This document shows, one piece after another, positions 14,021 through 22,135 of a DNA stretch of 29,965 nucleotides (positions within the stretch are counted from its first letter, which is position 1; every line of letters begins with the position of its first letter). Made by a program: the position numbers and the translations under genes. The notes beneath the pieces were generated by a model. It ran no database searches and was not told where the DNA came from. It saw nothing but the letters and a program-made list of their open reading frames with translations. Origin of the DNA: CAZEHJ01 sp964512485 (GTDB lineage: Bacteria; Bacteroidota; Rhodothermia; Rhodothermales; UBA10348); contig CAZEHJ010000042.1 in the NCBI GenBank assembly GCA_964512485.1, positions 1 through 29,965 of the forward strand. The letters are read 5' to 3'.

Positions 14021-16617
14021 TGGACAACCGATCTGAACATAAACCGCCACGGTGGGCCAGTTGGCTGCTGAATGTCCTTCTTCCTGATGGAGAATGGATG
14101 ACGCCGGTCGGAGATTTTGAAGAGTACTTCGCTGAACTGAGTCGCGGTCACGGAGCCATGCGCGCCACCGTATGGTACGTTTTCGCTGTATTTGGTCTGA
14201 TACCCCGACGTGTGGGAAATACTGTCTATTGGAATACAATAATGCTCAAGAACTATCTCAAAACCTCGTATCGAAATCTTCTTCGCTACAAGACCTATTC
14301 AGTCATCAATCTGCTGGGTCTTTCGCTCGGGACGGCATGTTTTCTGCTGATCTCGATGTACGTGTCGGAAGAGCGGAGCTTTGACGCTTTTCATGAAGAT
14401 GCAGATCGGATTCACAGACTGAATGTTGACTTCATAACCGAGCAGTCCACCTTTTCGAACGCTTTGTCTTCCGCTCCGATGGGACCCAACCTGAAATCGG
14501 TTTCTCCGGGTATCGAGAGCATGACCCGGATCCGCCGGGTCCTTCCTGAGGCACTTCTGCAATTCGGCGAGACCCGATTTTATGAAGAGGGTGGATTCTG
14601 GGCCGACTCCACTTTCCTCCGGGTGTTCTCATTTGCTCTCATGCAGGGAGATCAAGATCGCGTTTTGACCGCACCAAACTCTGTGGTACTCACGCGAAGT
14701 ATGGCTAAGCGATATTTCGGGCTGGACGATCCGGTGGGCCAAACGCTGAGAATGAACAATGTGGCCGATCTGACAGTCACGGGAGTTCTAGAAGACGTAC
14801 CACTGACATCACACATTGACTTCGATTATCTGATTTCATTTTCGACGATAGACAATGGACTCACCAGCTGGTTCAGTAATCCGTACTACACGTACATGAA
14901 ACTGGGACCGTCCGTGGACCCAGAATCAATCAATGCGGCCGCTTTGCCCCTCGTTGAATCATACATGGCTGAATCGGCTCAACAGGCGGGAATGTCTGTC
15001 CGCTTGTGGATTCAGCCCTTGCTGGATATCAGACTCAATCCTCAGAACAACGATATTTCTACAGGTCGCGGTTCACGTCATCTGATTCTGTTGTCGGGAA
15101 TAGCCATTTTCATTTTGATTCTGGCATGCGTCAATTTTGTCAATCTGGCGACCGCGCGATCAGCTACCCGATCCAAAGAGGTGGGTATGCGAAAAGTGAT
15201 CGGAGCGCAACGCCCTCAACTGATTGCCCAGTTTTTGGGAGAGTCATCCATGCTTGCATTCCTCGCATGTGGAGCAGGGTTGGTGATCGCCTTTCAGACA
15301 CTTCCCTTGTTCGCCTCGCTCGTAGGTCGGGAATTGACGATGCCTCTTTCCTGGACGCTTCTGGGATATGTATTAGCCACAGGAGCTCTGGTGAGTCTTA
15401 TTTCCGGGCTGTATCCAGCTCTTCAGTTGTCACGGCTCAATCCAATTCGGATTTTGAAAGGTTCCGTTGGGTCAGCCGGAAAAGCACGTTCAGCTTTCAG
15501 GAGCTCTCTTGTCGTTTTTCAGTTCTCCGTATCTGTGGCGTTGATCGTAGTTACGGGTATGGTGTTCTTGCAGCTTGACTTCATGAAGACCAAAAGTTTG
15601 GGCCTGTCTACCGAACATGTGGTTGTCCTTCCGGTGAATCGCGCTCTCGCAGAGCGCACATCGTCGTTGAAAACAGCTATCTCGTCCATTCCCGGAGTAG
15701 AGAACATTTCATACTCCAACCGTGCTCCGGGGACGGGCGCCTACGGTACCATAACGCAGCGAATGGACCGGCCAGATGACACGATTATCGAAACCAAGTA
15801 CTTCCACGCTGACCAGAATCTGCTAGACGTCCTGGGCGTTCCTCTTACTGCCGGACGGTTTTTCGAATCTGAATCAAATCCGGATGCTGCGGCCCGGTTT
15901 GTCATCAATCAGCAAGCCGTTCATGACCTCGGTTGGGAATCGGCTCAGGATGCCCTCGGACAGGAATTGGAATGGAGTGGGGATACTGTCGGACCAATAA
16001 TTGGCGTGATTGAAGACTATCACTTCCAGCCCATGACGGTCCAGATGCAGCCAGTCGTGATGCAATTCAGAGAGAGTGGCGAAGGGGTTTTGTTGCTGCG
16101 TCTGAGCACGGATGACATTACGGCTTTGATGAGCGAAGTGGAACGGAGATGGTCAGAAATAGCTTCGGATTGGCCTTTTGTAGCATCATTCCTGGATCAG
16201 GATTACGACTCGCTGTATCAGAGTGAAGAACAATTCGGGGCGATTTTTTCGACGTTTTCAATTCTGGCCATCATCATTGCCTGTCTCGGATTGTTCGGCC
16301 TCGCGACGTTTGCCGTTCAGCAACGAACACGAGAACTGGGTATCCGAAAGGCGCTCGGTGCCACCGGCAGCGGTATCGTGGTTCTGCTCTCGAAAGAATT
16401 CACTGTACTCGTGCTTATTGCAAACGTAGTCGCCTGGCCCGCAGCCTATTTTTTTCTCGATAGCTGGCTCAACAATTTCCCGTTCCGAACTTCGATGGCG
16501 TGGTGGGTTTTTGCCCTGGCTGGAGCCGGCGCACTCCTGATCGCAATGTTGGCGGTCAGTTCTCAAGCATATCGGGCGTCTCGTACCAATCCGGTAGAAG
16601 CGCTCCGCTTCGAGTAA
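14020..16617 (+). CDS. FtsX/MacB-like permease of the PadR-linked ADOP type
   Basis: An 865-residue membrane protein. The ATG at 14020-14022 is chosen because it overlaps the padR stop (TGATG); the GTG at 13987 would extend into padR. Order: a permease-prefix region (about 1-80) with HKPPRWASW and LLPDGEWM, a first membrane helix (about 90-112), a MacB-type periplasmic domain, three helices around 355-485 including the VGMRKVIGA loop, a second central helix near 500-520, a second periplasmic domain, and three final helices with GIRKALGA and the ending S-R-T-N-P-V-E-A-L-R. This duplicated layout is that of acidobacterial-type duplicated orphan permeases. No ABC ATPase gene is adjacent. Possible roles are export of an antimicrobial or a lipid, by analogy only. 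Confidence 0.9.
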   Translation: MDNRSEHKPPRWASWLLNVLLPDGEWMTPVGDFEEYFAELSRGHGAMRATVWYVFAVFGLIPRRVGNTVYWNTIMLKNYLKTSYRNLLRYKTYSVINLLGLSLGTACFLLISMYVSEERSFDAFHEDADRIHRLNVDFITEQSTFSNALSSAPMGPNLKSVSPGIESMTRIRRVLPEALLQFGETRFYEEGGFWADSTFLRVFSFALMQGDQDRVLTAPNSVVLTRSMAKRYFGLDDPVGQTLRMNNVADLTVTGVLEDVPLTSHIDFDYLISFSTIDNGLTSWFSNPYYTYMKLGPSVDPESINAAALPLVESYMAESAQQAGMSVRLWIQPLLDIRLNPQNNDISTGRGSRHLILLSGIAIFILILACVNFVNLATARSATRSKEVGMRKVIGAQRPQLIAQFLGESSMLAFLACGAGLVIAFQTLPLFASLVGRELTMPLSWTLLGYVLATGALVSLISGLYPALQLSRLNPIRILKGSVGSAGKARSAFRSSLVVFQFSVSVALIVVTGMVFLQLDFMKTKSLGLSTEHVVVLPVNRALAERTSSLKTAISSIPGVENISYSNRAPGTGAYGTITQRMDRPDDTIIETKYFHADQNLLDVLGVPLTAGRFFESESNPDAAARFVINQQAVHDLGWESAQDALGQELEWSGDTVGPIIGVIEDYHFQPMTVQMQPVVMQFRESGEGVLLLRLSTDDITALMSEVERRWSEIASDWPFVASFLDQDYDSLYQSEEQFGAIFSTFSILAIIIACLGLFGLATFAVQQRTRELGIRKALGATGSGIVVLLSKEFTVLVLIANVVAWPAAYFFLDSWLNNFPFRTSMAWWVFALAGAGALLIAMLAVSSQAYRASRTNPVEALRFE

Positions 16618-16620
16618 GAG

Positions 16621-18081
16621 TCAGCGTTCTGGAAAGGCCTTGATGACTTCGCGCGTCAGGTCCCATCGACTGAATCCCTGACGGCCGAAATCCAGACCGC
16701 GGCGCACGATTACGAGGTCGTGAGATGGCACCACGATGACGTACTGACCACGATTACCTGCGGTTGCGTAGGCGTCGGCAGGGACATCAGTGCGGTTATC
16801 AGGTACGAGCCACCATTGTCCGCCATAGAAATTTCCGGAATTGGAGGTTGAAGGTGCAGGCGTCCTGACGAAATCAATCCACTCGGAGGAAAGGAGTCTT
16901 TCGCCATTCCAGACGCCATCGTTCAGATACAGCAGGCCGAATCTCGCGAGGTCGCGGGCGTTCGTATACACCTGACTGCTGAATATGAAGTCCCCGAAGC
17001 GGTCGACTCCCGGAATGGTATTCCGCATTCCAATCTTGTCGAACAGGGCCTTGCGGGGAAACTCGAGATAGGCCTGATTGTCTCCGATTGCGTTTTTCAT
17101 GGCCAGGACTCCAAGCAGCGTGTCGTAATTCTCATAGTCCCAATTCGTACCCGGTTTGCGTATGAGCGCGCGATTGCGGGCGCCGTTCACGGAACTGGCG
17201 CCCGCCCAGTAGGCCAACCCGGATCCCGTGGCGTATTCGAGGCCATTGTCGACGGGGTACAGGCCGCTGGACATGTTGAGCACATGGCGCAACGTGATTT
17301 CATTACGGGGATCAGGCGACTCACCTCTGACTCTGGGTAGCCACTCGATTCCAAGTGGTTCGTCAAGGTGCATCTTTCCTTCGTCCGCCAACATGCCCAC
17401 CAACGTGACGAAAATGCTTTTTGCCGTAGACCAGGTGCGTGTCTTGGTGCTCATGTCCACGCCGTCGGCATATCGCTCATGAACGATCTGTCCGTTGTGG
17501 ACGATGATCAGGCTGAGAGTCTTCTGGCGATCGGCAGGTCGATCAAAGGCCCAGTCGGATGCGGCGAGAAGCGCATCATTATCGATGCTCGACACGTCGG
17601 GAGCCGAGTCGATCAGGTCGCCATCGGGCCATGCGATCTCAAGGGGATTTCCCGGCAGCTGAGGCGTGGCCAGAATGGGCAGGTCGGCTATGGCATCATC
17701 GGATTGTCCAGGCTCCATGATGATGCACCCGAGGCCTTCGCGATAGGCAGCTTTCATCGCCGGAACACCTCCTCTTCCGCCCACAGTCACTAGTTTTTTG
17801 AGACGTTCAATTCCAAATCCATCGTCGTCATACACTCCCGGGAGACCTCTCGTATAAGCCCACTCCTGCTCACGAACCAGATCTGGCGATCTTTCAGAAG
17901 TGAACACACCATTGCACATCATGAAGGCTTTGACGCCGCGCCAGATAATGGCTTCGTTCTTTTCCCAATAATTAAAGGACTCACTCTGTTGGGCGATCGA
18001 TTCGGGTGGCACGAAACCAGTCGCGAGCAGGATAGCCGCGATGGCCGACAAAAAAACGGTAGACGCGAGTCTGGATTTCAT
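16621..18081 (-). CDS. Exported serine hydrolase, beta-lactamase/class C PBP fold
   Basis: A 486-residue protein with a Sec signal (hydrophobic core 8-20). The catalytic S-x-x-K is S218-T-A-K221 in WSTAKSIF, and Y316-E-N318 in WDYENYD is the Y-x-N motif. A late GNRGQYVIVVP segment stands where class C enzymes have K-T-G/H-x-G. The N-terminal 150 residues carry a conserved-looking MCNGVFTSERS region followed by an acidic linker, a layout common in environmental serine hydrolases of this fold. It acts in the periplasm; substrate could be an ester, D-amino acid peptide or peptidoglycan-derived compound, and resistance to beta-lactams should not be assumed. Its stop lies three bases from the convergent permease stop, with no hairpin between. 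Confidence 0.85.
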   Translation of the reverse strand: MKSRLASTVFLSAIAAILLATGFVPPESIAQQSESFNYWEKNEAIIWRGVKAFMMCNGVFTSERSPDLVREQEWAYTRGLPGVYDDDGFGIERLKKLVTVGGRGGVPAMKAAYREGLGCIIMEPGQSDDAIADLPILATPQLPGNPLEIAWPDGDLIDSAPDVSSIDNDALLAASDWAFDRPADRQKTLSLIIVHNGQIVHERYADGVDMSTKTRTWSTAKSIFVTLVGMLADEGKMHLDEPLGIEWLPRVRGESPDPRNEITLRHVLNMSSGLYPVDNGLEYATGSGLAYWAGASSVNGARNRALIRKPGTNWDYENYDTLLGVLAMKNAIGDNQAYLEFPRKALFDKIGMRNTIPGVDRFGDFIFSSQVYTNARDLARFGLLYLNDGVWNGERLLSSEWIDFVRTPAPSTSNSGNFYGGQWWLVPDNRTDVPADAYATAGNRGQYVIVVPSHDLVIVRRGLDFGRQGFSRWDLTREVIKAFPER

Positions 18082-18140
18082 TATTTACGTACCATAGAGT
18101 CCAATTCCAGAATTCAGTACCGCCAATTATAGGCATCAAC

Positions 18141-18683
18141 ATGCACTTCGTCAGTGTCCTTCTGCTCGCGATCCTAGCTTCGTCGTTCAACCCGACATCA
18201 ACTGAACTCTCCTCACTGGATGTCAAGACAGTTTTTCTGGTCCGGCATGCAGAAAAATGCACGGCCCCGGAATCAGATCCTGATCTGACATCCTACGGTC
18301 GTGAACGAGTCGCCGAGTTGGTCCGTGTCCTGCAGCATGTGGAACTGGATGCGATCTATTCGACGCCGTTTGCCAGAACGCTGAACACTGCCCGACCTGT
18401 GGCTGAAGCACATGACGTAAAGATCGTTGAGACTCCACCTGCCCGAGGCTTCCTCGAGGCGATGACCGAACGGATCAAGAATGGCGAGGCCCATAACATC
18501 CTTGTTTCTGGACACAGCAATACGACACCCAGAATGGCAAATCTGCTCGGCGGGACATCGTTTGAAGATCTGGACGAAAGCGTTTACGACCGACTGTACG
18601 TCGTGACATTGGCAGGAAATGAATCGAGCGTGCAGGTGCTCACTTTCGGCGGGCCCTCAGGGGAGTCCGAAGACTGCGGCTGA
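18141..18683 (+). CDS. Exported histidine phosphatase family protein
   Basis: A 180-residue protein with an N-terminal signal (about 1-20). The phosphatase motif is R35-H36-A-E-K, the second arginine R79 is in STPFART, E107-A-M-T lies where the acid/base glutamate is usually found, and the second histidine H125 is in VSGHSNTTP. Length and order match short SixA/PgaM-like members of PF00300. It is probably a periplasmic phosphomonoesterase with unknown substrate. It diverges from the serine hydrolase gene across only 59 bases and ends two bases from the stop preferred for the gap-broken gene on the other strand. Confidence 0.88.
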   Translation: MHFVSVLLLAILASSFNPTSTELSSLDVKTVFLVRHAEKCTAPESDPDLTSYGRERVAELVRVLQHVELDAIYSTPFARTLNTARPVAEAHDVKIVETPPARGFLEAMTERIKNGEAHNILVSGHSNTTPRMANLLGGTSFEDLDESVYDRLYVVTLAGNESSVQVLTFGGPSGESEDCG

Positions 18684-18685
18684 GA

Positions 18686-18910
18686 TCAGTCTGCTTGACC
18701 CGATGATGATGCGGCCAGTTGCTGGGCATGCCGCCANNNNNNNNNNNNNNNNNNNNNNNNNNNNNNNNNNNNNNNNNNNNNNNNNNNNNNNNNNNNNNNN
18801 NNNNNNNNNNNNNNNNNNNNNNNNNNNNNNNNNNNNCCGTCTTCGAACCAGACCATTCCTTCAATTTCCCTGAGACCCACGTCGGGTAAGGTGAATTCAA
18901 TCCGATTCAT
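18686..18910 (-). pseudogene. Unknown gene coupled to the desaturase, interrupted by an assembly gap (not a true pseudogene)
   Basis: The ATG at 18908-18910 overlaps the desaturase stop by four bases (ATGA), which makes it a credible start. The first 24 residues, beginning M-N-R-I-E-F-T and ending W-F-E-D, have no family I recognise. The sequence then enters 100 N. On the left side of the gap two minus frames are open; the one ending at 18686 is preferred because it leaves two bases between convergent stops, like the other convergent pairs here. The true gap length is unknown, so product length and frame continuity are uncertain. Confidence 0.45.
18737..18836. other. Assembly gap, exactly 100 N
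   Basis: A run of 100 N marks a scaffold join. Exactly 100 is a customary placeholder, so the real number of missing bases is not known. It breaks the gene downstream of the desaturase. Confidence 0.97.
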
Positions 18911-19995
18911 GCGGCGACTGGTCTACCCAATTCTTTGAGCATATGATAATGCGATTTGATCGATTTGCTCAGCGTGGGATGGTAGTGGTAGGGTACCTCA
19001 TAGCGCGCAGCAACGTCCCTGACTATTTTGCTGATCTCGGGGTAGTGGATGCTGCAGGTCTGAGGGAAAAGGTGATGTTCAATCTGATAGTTCAGGCCTC
19101 CGACATACCACTCGAGGACTTTGTTGTCACGCGCGAAATTGGCCGTGGTATGCATCTCGTGAATCAGCCAGGCGTGCTCCATGTTTCCGCCGTCGTCCGG
19201 AGCGAGAAATTCAGTGCCTTCCACAACGTGAGCCAACTGGAAAATGACGCCCAGTATGATGCCGGCCGTCATATGCATCGTCAGGAATCCGATCAGAAAC
19301 TGCCACCAGGTGATATCCAGAACCAGAAGTGGAATGACGATCATGTAGGCGACGACGGCAAGCTTGGTCCAGATGAGGGTGAAGATCTCAAAAGGTGGAT
19401 GCTTTTTGTCCTTGTAGGGTCCTATGTCCTTTTTCATGAACTGCTGGAAGTCCTTGGCGAACAACCAGTTGATCGTTGCCAGGCCGTAAGACGGAATCGC
19501 GAAAATGTGCTGGAATCGATTCAACGGATGTCTTGGAGCATCAGGCGACAGTCGTATGTATGGTGAAACGGCCAGATCTTCATCGACACCCGGGATATTC
19601 GTATACGTGTGATGGATCACGTTGTGGGTGATCTTCCACATGTAGCTGTTCGCGCCCAAAATGTCGAAGCCGTATCCCAGCATCTTATTGACGAACGCAT
19701 TGGATGAATACGCCCCGTGGAGCGCGTCGTGCGCCACACAAAATCCGGTCCCTGCAGCGCCGACTCCCATCAGGAATGCCAGACCCCACATCTGCAGCAG
19801 TGAAAACTGGCCTGAGATGATGAGTGCATACGATCCGAACAGCATCGTCAGGATCACGATGGTCTTGAAAACCATTGCTGCATTGGCGTGTCTGCTCAGG
19901 CCGGTACGCTCAAAATAATCGGCGACTTCTGTCTTGACCTGAGGGATGAATTCGGTCACCTTGTTTGAGGCGAAGCGAATCTTGGCGTCTGACAT
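18907..19995 (-). CDS. Membrane fatty acid desaturase (acyl-CoA/linoleoyl-type)
   Basis: A 362-residue di-iron desaturase. The three histidine boxes are HDALH (89-93), HNVIHH (124-129) and Q304-IEHH (to 308); the glutamine in the third box is typical of front-end and linoleoyl-CoA desaturases of PF00487. Two pairs of membrane helices lie at about 43-90 and 205-258. There is no fused cytochrome b5 domain, so electrons must come from a separate ferredoxin or reductase not seen here. The ATG at 19993-19995 is chosen; a TTG four codons earlier is the other option. The role is adjustment of membrane fluidity or synthesis of unsaturated fatty acids at the inner membrane. A further gene is coupled through ATGA. 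Confidence 0.92.
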   Translation of the reverse strand: MSDAKIRFASNKVTEFIPQVKTEVADYFERTGLSRHANAAMVFKTIVILTMLFGSYALIISGQFSLLQMWGLAFLMGVGAAGTGFCVAHDALHGAYSSNAFVNKMLGYGFDILGANSYMWKITHNVIHHTYTNIPGVDEDLAVSPYIRLSPDAPRHPLNRFQHIFAIPSYGLATINWLFAKDFQQFMKKDIGPYKDKKHPPFEIFTLIWTKLAVVAYMIVIPLLVLDITWWQFLIGFLTMHMTAGIILGVIFQLAHVVEGTEFLAPDDGGNMEHAWLIHEMHTTANFARDNKVLEWYVGGLNYQIEHHLFPQTCSIHYPEISKIVRDVAARYEVPYHYHPTLSKSIKSHYHMLKELGRPVAA

Positions 19996-20056
19996 GAGTG
20001 TTGGCAATAGTGGAGTGAGGCCGTCAAGATAAGCCTAAAACGCATACAATGACGTA

Positions 20057-21568
20057 TCAGTACGGCCAGGGCAGCTCAGGGTCGTAGTCGAGAACATGAA
20101 TTGACGGAAGAGCGTCACGGTCGACGAGCCGTCCACTTTTGAAAATCATCGCGATGCTTCTGAGATTTCCGATGTCTTCCAGCGGGTTGTTGCGCAACAC
20201 GAGAAGGTCCGCAACTTTTCCGACTTCGATCGTGCCTTTTACATCGTCGAGATTGTAGGCAGCGGCCCCATTTCGAGTCGCCGAAATCAAGATCTCCATC
20301 GGCTCGGCACCGGCGTCCTGCAGTCCGATCATCCGATCAAAATGAGCACGCCCCAATCGTCCCCAGACCGTGGCACCCAAGTCAGATGTTTCGGGTCCCT
20401 GATCTGTGGCAATGGTGTACGGGATGTCTGCGTTCAGCCACTCTTTGATTCCTTCCGACATCATCTCGTACGTGACGTCTTTGAATCCCTGCTGTCTATA
20501 CAGCATGATCTCGTTCAAATAAGGATCGTCGGAATCGGAAGATGTCCAGTTCTTGTAGATCTCGATCTGCGAGCGTTCCGGGACGGCCATCAGTCCCGAG
20601 TATATTTCGAGCTCCCTGATCTCATCTATCAAGTTGCGTATTTCTGCTTTCTGCTTGTCCGAAGCTCCGAGCCAGGAGGGCGACATCACATTGGGGTGTT
20701 GAAGAAGATCCGGTTCAATGGATATGCCTTGCCGCAGACTTTCAATTGTAAACGTGTGTGTTTGGAGAGGGAGTCCGGCTCGTTTTACTTCTGCGGCCAT
20801 GGCCTGAATCACCTCGTCGGAAAACATCAGCGGCTCGACCGGCGTGATGCCGTGTGCGCTGACTCCGAGTTTGACGAAATCCACGCCGCGGTTGATGTAT
20901 TCCCGCATCTTGGCGGCTGCTTCGTTGGCGGTAAGCGCCATCATGTTCGGCCCCACTCCAGCTTCCCAGAGAGCGTTTATCCGGTCCTTGATGGCCGGAT
21001 GTACCCATTCCCCGAAGCGCAGGCTTTTTCCATGAAGATCCCAGCCGCCCATGAAATAGGGACTGAACGGACCACCTGTACCGATGATGTTACCCGCAAT
21101 GAGAACGTCACTCGCGACAAATTCGCCACTGTTGATCCGGTCTCTGGCCGCCAGAAGCGGATCCAATGGACCCCAACTGTCGGCCATCGTGGTCATTCCG
21201 TACTTCAGGCCCGTCTGGGCTGACTGGATGGCTATATCTTCAAGCTGATTCTCGTACCGAACGTAGAATTCGGGAATGATATTGAGAATCAAATGGACAT
21301 TTGTGTCGATGAGTCCCGGCGTGATCCACATCCCTGAAACGTCGATCAATTCATATTCGTCATCCACTGGCGCTTCACTCTTCGGCCCGATATACAGAAT
21401 CGTACCGTCCTCAATGAGGAGCGATGCGTTCAGGATCGGGTCTTCTCCTGTCGCTGTGATGACGGTGGCCCCGCTCAGCAGGGTAGGCACGTCCTGACCG
21501 TTGGAGTCTCTGGCCGGCAGTACGACACAAAGCAGACATAACCAGGCAGTCGCAGATCTACTGATCAT
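20057..21568 (-). CDS. Exported amidohydrolase family protein (imidazolonepropionase-like)
   Basis: A 503-residue protein with an N-terminal signal (about 7-19). It has the amidohydrolase barrel with candidate metal ligands H92, K233 (in F-V-K-L-G, likely carboxylated), H271 (LQTHTF), H291 (LLQHP) and D389 (ATDQG). The first metal motif reads D88-T-N-V-H92, with asparagine where D-x-H-x-H is usual, which may mean one altered metal site. The C-terminal NGAAAYNLDDVKGTIEVGKVADLLVL returns to the small beta-sandwich as normal. It should act in the periplasm on a cyclic amide, dipeptide or ester; the substrate is unknown. Its start overlaps the NTF2-like gene by 11 bases. Confidence 0.88.
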   Translation of the reverse strand: MISRSATAWLCLLCVVLPARDSNGQDVPTLLSGATVITATGEDPILNASLLIEDGTILYIGPKSEAPVDDEYELIDVSGMWITPGLIDTNVHLILNIIPEFYVRYENQLEDIAIQSAQTGLKYGMTTMADSWGPLDPLLAARDRINSGEFVASDVLIAGNIIGTGGPFSPYFMGGWDLHGKSLRFGEWVHPAIKDRINALWEAGVGPNMMALTANEAAAKMREYINRGVDFVKLGVSAHGITPVEPLMFSDEVIQAMAAEVKRAGLPLQTHTFTIESLRQGISIEPDLLQHPNVMSPSWLGASDKQKAEIRNLIDEIRELEIYSGLMAVPERSQIEIYKNWTSSDSDDPYLNEIMLYRQQGFKDVTYEMMSEGIKEWLNADIPYTIATDQGPETSDLGATVWGRLGRAHFDRMIGLQDAGAEPMEILISATRNGAAAYNLDDVKGTIEVGKVADLLVLRNNPLEDIGNLRSIAMIFKSGRLVDRDALPSIHVLDYDPELPWPY

Positions 21569-22034
21569 CGTTCTCGAGATCTCTGATCATTCCTGCCACG
21601 GGTCGAAGGAGCTCGTTCGGGATCGGCACGGTCAGATTGTACTGGGCGACCTTCCAAACTCCGTCGATTTTTACAAGTGCACCGGTCCCGCGACAATCTC
21701 CGAACGCTGCATTGTCGAGGCGTTCATCGAACCAGGCGGTGTTTCCATCACCCGAAACGAAGACATTACGTGAGGTCATCACGTACGTCCAGCCACCTCG
21801 CTCAAAAGCGGGGCCTGCGTACTGTTTGAAGTCCGAAATTGACCAGCGTTCTGTGGCATCGGTTCCCAGGAAAACGGCATCCTCGGTGTACAATCCGAAG
21901 TAGCCGTCGAAATCGGCTTCCGATGCCAGGCGGTGGATGTCGTCGAGAACGGCGCTGACCGCGTCCTCATCTGTCTGAGCAAATGCGCCAAAAGTGAGGA
22001 AAATCAGTGTGGAAACGCATATTATTCTTTGCAT
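21558..22034 (-). CDS. Exported NTF2-like (SnoaL_3-type) protein
   Basis: A 158-residue protein with a Sec signal (about 3-19, cleavage probably after AFAQ). The mature part is a single cone-shaped NTF2 fold: an initial helix pair with A-D-F-D-G-Y-F-G-L-Y, E-D-A-V-F-L-G, the W-S-I-S-D-F-K-Q-Y helix, and strands with N-T-A-W-F-D-E and V-D-G-V-W-K-V. Members bind small hydrophobic ligands or act as simple enzymes. It overlaps the following amidohydrolase gene by 11 bases, so the two are surely co-expressed and probably both periplasmic. It is the first leftward gene of the divergent locus. Confidence 0.85.
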   Translation of the reverse strand: MQRIICVSTLIFLTFGAFAQTDEDAVSAVLDDIHRLASEADFDGYFGLYTEDAVFLGTDATERWSISDFKQYAGPAFERGGWTYVMTSRNVFVSGDGNTAWFDERLDNAAFGDCRGTGALVKIDGVWKVAQYNLTVPIPNELLRPVAGMIRDLENDDQ

Positions 22035-22135
22035 GTCAGGTAATTCTTTTCATCGTAGCTCGATCTGGTTTTGACCAAATCTCGGTACTGCACAGATCGA
22101 AGGCAACCTCCAATCCAACTGATTCTGGAAGACTG
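22035..22135. promoter_or_regulatory. Shared divergent promoter region with a central dyad
   Basis: The 101 bases between the NTF2-like gene and the Tat-exported PLP enzyme gene must hold both promoters. An 8-base inverted repeat, TCGATCTG at 22060-22067 and CAGATCGA at 22093-22100, is centred near 22080, close to the middle. A small TGGT/ACCA hairpin lies inside (22066-22077). GGAAG at 22127-22131 is the ribosome site of the rightward gene. An 8-base match could arise by chance at this length. Confidence 0.35.

Noticed and set aside
15006..15578. Plus-strand open frame of 190 codons
   Set aside because: Out-of-frame reading inside the permease gene; serine/arginine-rich and without recognisable features.
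16621..18081. Antibiotic-resistance beta-lactamase
   Set aside because: The S-x-x-K and Y-x-N motifs occur in many esterases and peptidases of this fold; nothing points to beta-lactam hydrolysis.
18640..18736. Alternative minus frame on the left of the assembly gap ending at 18640
   Set aside because: It would overlap the histidine phosphatase gene by 44 bases and is basic and low in recognisable features; the frame ending at 18686 fits better, though this stays open until the gap is closed.
18943..19566. Plus-strand open frame of 207 codons
   Set aside because: Antisense shadow of the fatty acid desaturase gene with its three histidine boxes.
20342..21223. Plus-strand open frame of 293 codons
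   Set aside because: It lies wholly antisense to the amidohydrolase gene, whose motifs are clear; composition is rich in Arg, His and Cys and no family is visible.
22007..22135. Upstream extension of the Tat-exported PLP enzyme
   Set aside because: It would bury the twin-arginine signal and overlap the start of the divergent NTF2-like gene; the ATG at 22136 has its own ribosome site.
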